Shown here one piece after another: positions 61,455 through 64,000 of a stretch of 64,000 nt of DNA. Below the pieces are notes generated by a model, which worked only from the letters and a program-made list of their open reading frames with translations, was not told where the DNA came from and searched no databases. The translations under genes and the position numbers were made by a program. Origin of the DNA: Cinnamomum chago (taxonomy: Eukaryota > Streptophyta > Magnoliopsida > Laurales > Lauraceae). Numbering within the stretch: position 1 is the stretch's first letter; every line of letters begins with the position of its first letter. The stretch spans positions 32,339,501 through 32,403,500 of the forward strand of contig CP142455.1 in assembly GCA_038049695.1 (NCBI GenBank), given 5' to 3'.

Positions 61455-61472
61455 TGGCGCCGTCTGTGGGAA
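61455..61472 (+). other. Primer binding site
   Basis: TGGCGCCGTCTGTGGGAA begins 3 nt after the LTR end. The first nine bases are complementary to the 3' end of plant tRNA-Asp (ending CGGCGCCA); the rest match less. This text is typical of plant gypsy elements. Confidence 0.7.
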
Positions 61473-61500
61473 CGAACAAAATTTCATTTTTTCAAAAGCT

Positions 61501-62868
61501 ATGCCGATCACCAGGTCAACAAGGCGACAAGATGGTAATCCTTGGCGAGAAGGCGAGGATAATCCTCCACCGACCAACCCTGCACCGAATGCTCCCGCTC
61601 CCTCTCCTCAGCAGATGTTGGAGACCATGCAGCAGTTGGTGACTCAGAACCAACAAATATTGCAGCTCATGCTGGCGGGCCAGGGAGGACCACTAGGTGC
61701 AGGGTCGTAGGAAGTACCACGCTCAGAGCAACCGGTTCCTCCACGCAGAGGGGCACCTCACCCGGGTGCACGTCCACACGGTGCCCGGGGTCGAGGCGCC
61801 AACCGACGCCACCCTCACCTGGGCGCCCAACCCCTGGGCACCCAGGGTCGAGGAATACCCCTGGGCGCCCAAGCCTTGGGCGCTCAGACCCATCCTCATG
61901 GCGCCCTGGGCGCCCGTCATCATGCCACCCGGGCCAAGGACACATTTGCTGGAGCTCCGCCTGTCGTCCCACACGGCAGGCTCCTGGTTGACCCTCAAGG
62001 CCACGCTCATCTCGATGTACCTCCTCCCCCGGGTGGAGCCCCAGGAGGGTCAAATCGCGGTGGACTTCCACCTCCTCCCTCTGCTTCCAATGATGAGGAT
62101 CCTGATTTCCAGGAGGAGGGAAGCGAGAATTACAGCCTGGAAGGCGAGAGTCGCTACCGAGGTCAGTCCAGGGAAGCTCCCAACCAATGGGACGAGAAAA
62201 TCAAGGAGATGCAAAATCAGATTGGCAATGTCTTCAATGCCATGAAGGCACAGGTACCAGAATCCATTGACTACCTGGTGCAACGAACTGACACACCGTT
62301 CAAACCCTCCGTGGCGAACTACCCACTCCCCAAAAAATTCAAAATGCCGACCATGGAGACCTTTGATGGAACCAAGGACCCACTGGATCACTTGGAAACT
62401 TATAAAACTCTAATGCAACTACACAACATCTCTGATGAGATCATGTGTAGAGCATTTCCAACCACCCTAAAGGGCTCCGCACGGCAATGGTTCTCCAGTC
62501 TGACCCCAGCCTCCATCTCCACCTTTGCAGAGCTAAGCAAGTCCTTCGTGTCGCACTTCATTGGAGGACGCCGCCCCTAGAAGCCTGCCACCCACCTGCT
62601 CAGCATAAAACAGGACCGAGATGAGAGTCTGAGGAGTTACCTCACTCGTTTTAACGAGGAGGTTCTCCAAGTCGAGGAGCCCAATGACAAAGTTGCCATG
62701 ACCGCCTTTCTGGGAGGCCTCCGTTCATCCAGTTTCCTCTTTTCAGTAATGAAGCGACCACCAAAGAGCATGCCAGAACTATTGACAAAAGCTCAAAAAT
62801 ATATGAATGCTGAGGAAATCAACAGGTCCAGGCGAGGTGAATCATCTCGTGGATCGCCAAAAGCTTGA
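61501..62868 (+). pseudogene. Retrotransposon gag, two in-frame stops
   Basis: One reading frame from ATG 61501 to TGA 62868, about 455 codons, broken by TAG at 61708-61710 and TAG at 62578-62580. The N-terminal part has a Gln-rich helix (QQMLETMQQLVTQNQQILQL). A low-complexity part encoded by TGGGCGCCCA repeats (LGAQ units, about 61806-61920) follows. Then comes the gag core, with PTMETFDGTKDPLDHLETYK, GSARQWFSSL and, past the second stop, LGGLRSSSFLFSVMKRPP. The frame ends at the start of a 78-bp tandem repeat instead of running into protease and polymerase. The element is therefore non-functional, or its downstream part has been replaced. Confidence 0.85.
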
Positions 62869-63174
62869 CCTGCCTCTGCACTGTTCTTAAACAGGCAGCC
62901 TATATCTCCAGCTTAGCGGCTCTCTCGCGGGTCGCCCAAAAAGCTTGGCCTACCTCTGCACTGTTCTTAAACAGGCAGCCTATCTCCAGCTTAGCGGTTC
63001 TCTCGCGGGTCGTCAAAAAAGCTTGGCCTACCTCTGCACTGTTCTCAAACAGGCAGCCTATCTCCAACTTAGCGGCTCTCTCGCGGGTCGTCAAAGAAGC
63101 TTGGCCTACCTCTACACTGTTCTCAAATAGGCAACCAATCCCCAACTTAGCGGCACTTTCATGGGGCGCCAAAA
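62861..63174. repeat. 78-80-bp tandem repeat, four units
   Basis: Units start with AAGCTTGGCC (or AAGCTTGACC) at 62861, 62941, 63019 and 63097. Each contains TACCTCTGCACTGTTC and TTAGCGGCTCTCTCGCGG. It follows the gag stop directly. Open frames on both strands here are by-products of the repeat. Confidence 0.9.
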
Positions 63175-63640
63175 GCACGGTCTCAAGCTCTCTCACGAGC
63201 AATCCTCAGACTCTGTCTTTGCTCTCACGCAAGCAGTTTGCTTCTTTCACCAGGTCATCTGTAACCCGGGGACTACATTAAATTAGCGTACCCAACTGTC
63301 TGGCCACCCGAATGAGCCAAACCAGCTGGAACAGCGCCTATAAGGGCACCTGACACGGTCTGCTCGCCCAAAATAGTTTTCCTTTTGCTCGCCTGGATCA
63401 CTATCCCTTGGTGCCTGATGGACCAGAGTAGCTCGCCCGCATTGGCACACAACAGCTTGGCACCCAGTTCCTCCTCTGTGCAGACCATGGGCAGCCCTTT
63501 CCCCTTTGTTTCACAGCATCAGAGATGCCGACAACTGGGGCAGCATTAGGGGCGCCACCCATCCGTGGCTCATCGCAGGAACAGGTGCCTGGGCGCCCCT
63601 TCCATCGCTTGTTGCAGCCTCGCCCGCGCCCAAGGGGGCT
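63175..63640. other. Retroelement internal region without recognised domain
   Basis: GC-rich sequence between the two tandem arrays. No protease, reverse transcriptase, RNase H or integrase motif could be read in any frame. Confidence 0.55.
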
Positions 63641-63679
63641 TCCCGGCCAGCAGCCTCGCCTGCGCCAGCACCCCAGCAA

Positions 63680-63935
63680 CCTTGGGCGCCCAGCACAGCA
63701 GCAACCTTGGGCGCCCAGCACTAGGGGCGCCCAGCACCCCAGCAACCTTGGGCGCCCAGCAGCCTTGGGCGCCCAGCACAGAAGCAACCTTGGGCGCCCA
63801 GCACAACAGCAGCCTTGGGCGCCCAGCACAGAAGCAACCTTGGGCGCCCAGCACAACAGCAGCCTTGGGCGCCCAGCACCAGGGGCACCCAGCAACCTTG
63901 GGCGCCCAGCACCCCAGCAGTACCCTCGGCGCCCG
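63680..63935. repeat. 25-bp GC-rich minisatellite with TGGGCGCCCA core
   Basis: About ten units, each with the 10-bp palindrome TGGGCGCCCA followed by AGCACA.CAGCA.C-type spacers. Between 63765 and 63865 the pitch is exactly 25 bp. The same palindrome is repeated inside gag (about 61806-61915). The long frames it opens on both strands encode only LGAQ/WAPK-type repeats and are not genes. Confidence 0.9.
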
Positions 63936-64000
63936 GCATCCACGCACAGGCGCTCCTCGCCCTCGCCCGCTCCCCCGCGCTCGTGCTCCTCGCCCAGGCC

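Noticed and set aside
62865..63281. 138-codon plus frame after gag
   Set aside because: It reads through the 78-bp tandem repeat in a frame unrelated to gag.
63401..63947. Long frames on both strands (up to 180 codons) in the GC-rich end
   Set aside because: They consist of CWAPK/LGAQ units generated by the 25-bp repeat and have no independent protein motif.
1..64000. CRISPR arrays, bacterial operons, riboswitches
   Set aside because: Introns, plant retroelements and plant gene families show a plant nuclear genome. The regular 33-bp arrays lack unique spacers, so they are not CRISPR.

Overview
This window is nuclear DNA from a flowering plant. It holds two intron-rich protein-coding genes of plant type, on the minus strand, set in a dense layer of plant transposable elements: solo LTRs with 5-bp target duplications, a Ty3/gypsy-type 5' LTR with gag, a hAT element, an Au SINE, a LINE remnant, MITE-like hairpins and MULE-derived OTU/PMD fragments. 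The species cannot be fixed from sequence alone.

Layout. 1-5005: MULE-type debris. An OTU-protease fragment (+) lies next to a broken plant-mobile-domain gene (-), and a 1.1-kb block is present twice as direct copies (255-1385 and 3856-5005). Each copy carries an array of eight 24-nt inverted repeats at a near-exact 33-bp pitch. 6843-25114 (-): an 11-exon S9 prolyl-oligopeptidase-family gene, about 807-810 aa, with Ser/Asp/His catalytic residues visible. Its introns contain an Au SINE with 14-bp target duplications, a LINE remnant, two related MITEs, a long foldback and tRNA-derived SINE-like repeats. 25286-26151: a repeat-bearing element about 170 bp upstream of that gene's start. 27311-34398 (-): a 6-exon BSD-domain gene, 302 aa, all of whose splice phases fit. 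36431-44761: a solo LTR of about 3.5 kb carrying a nested solo LTR of the same family and a 1.2-kb hAT element, each with a perfect target duplication. 47768-52773: a minus-strand LTR-like element interrupted by a 2.5-kb solo LTR of another family. 54805-58304 (-): a third copy of the 3.5-kb LTR family. 60921-64000: 5' LTR, primer binding site and gag (two in-frame stops) of a Ty3/gypsy-type element, running into 78-bp and 25-bp tandem repeats where pol would be expected.

The two real genes are not an operon and act separately: one is a serine peptidase with a likely organellar leader, the other a BSD protein with a LEA-like helical N-terminus. From memory, their Arabidopsis relatives are also chromosomal neighbours, so the pair may be old microsynteny kept while transposons filled the surroundings.

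Most unusual signals: the 33-bp-pitch hairpin array, an exon 4/5 junction of the peptidase gene that does not keep frame with the obvious GT-AG sites, three same-family solo LTRs rich in a GTCGACC palindrome, and a TGGGCGCCCA palindromic repeat found both inside gag and as a downstream minisatellite.
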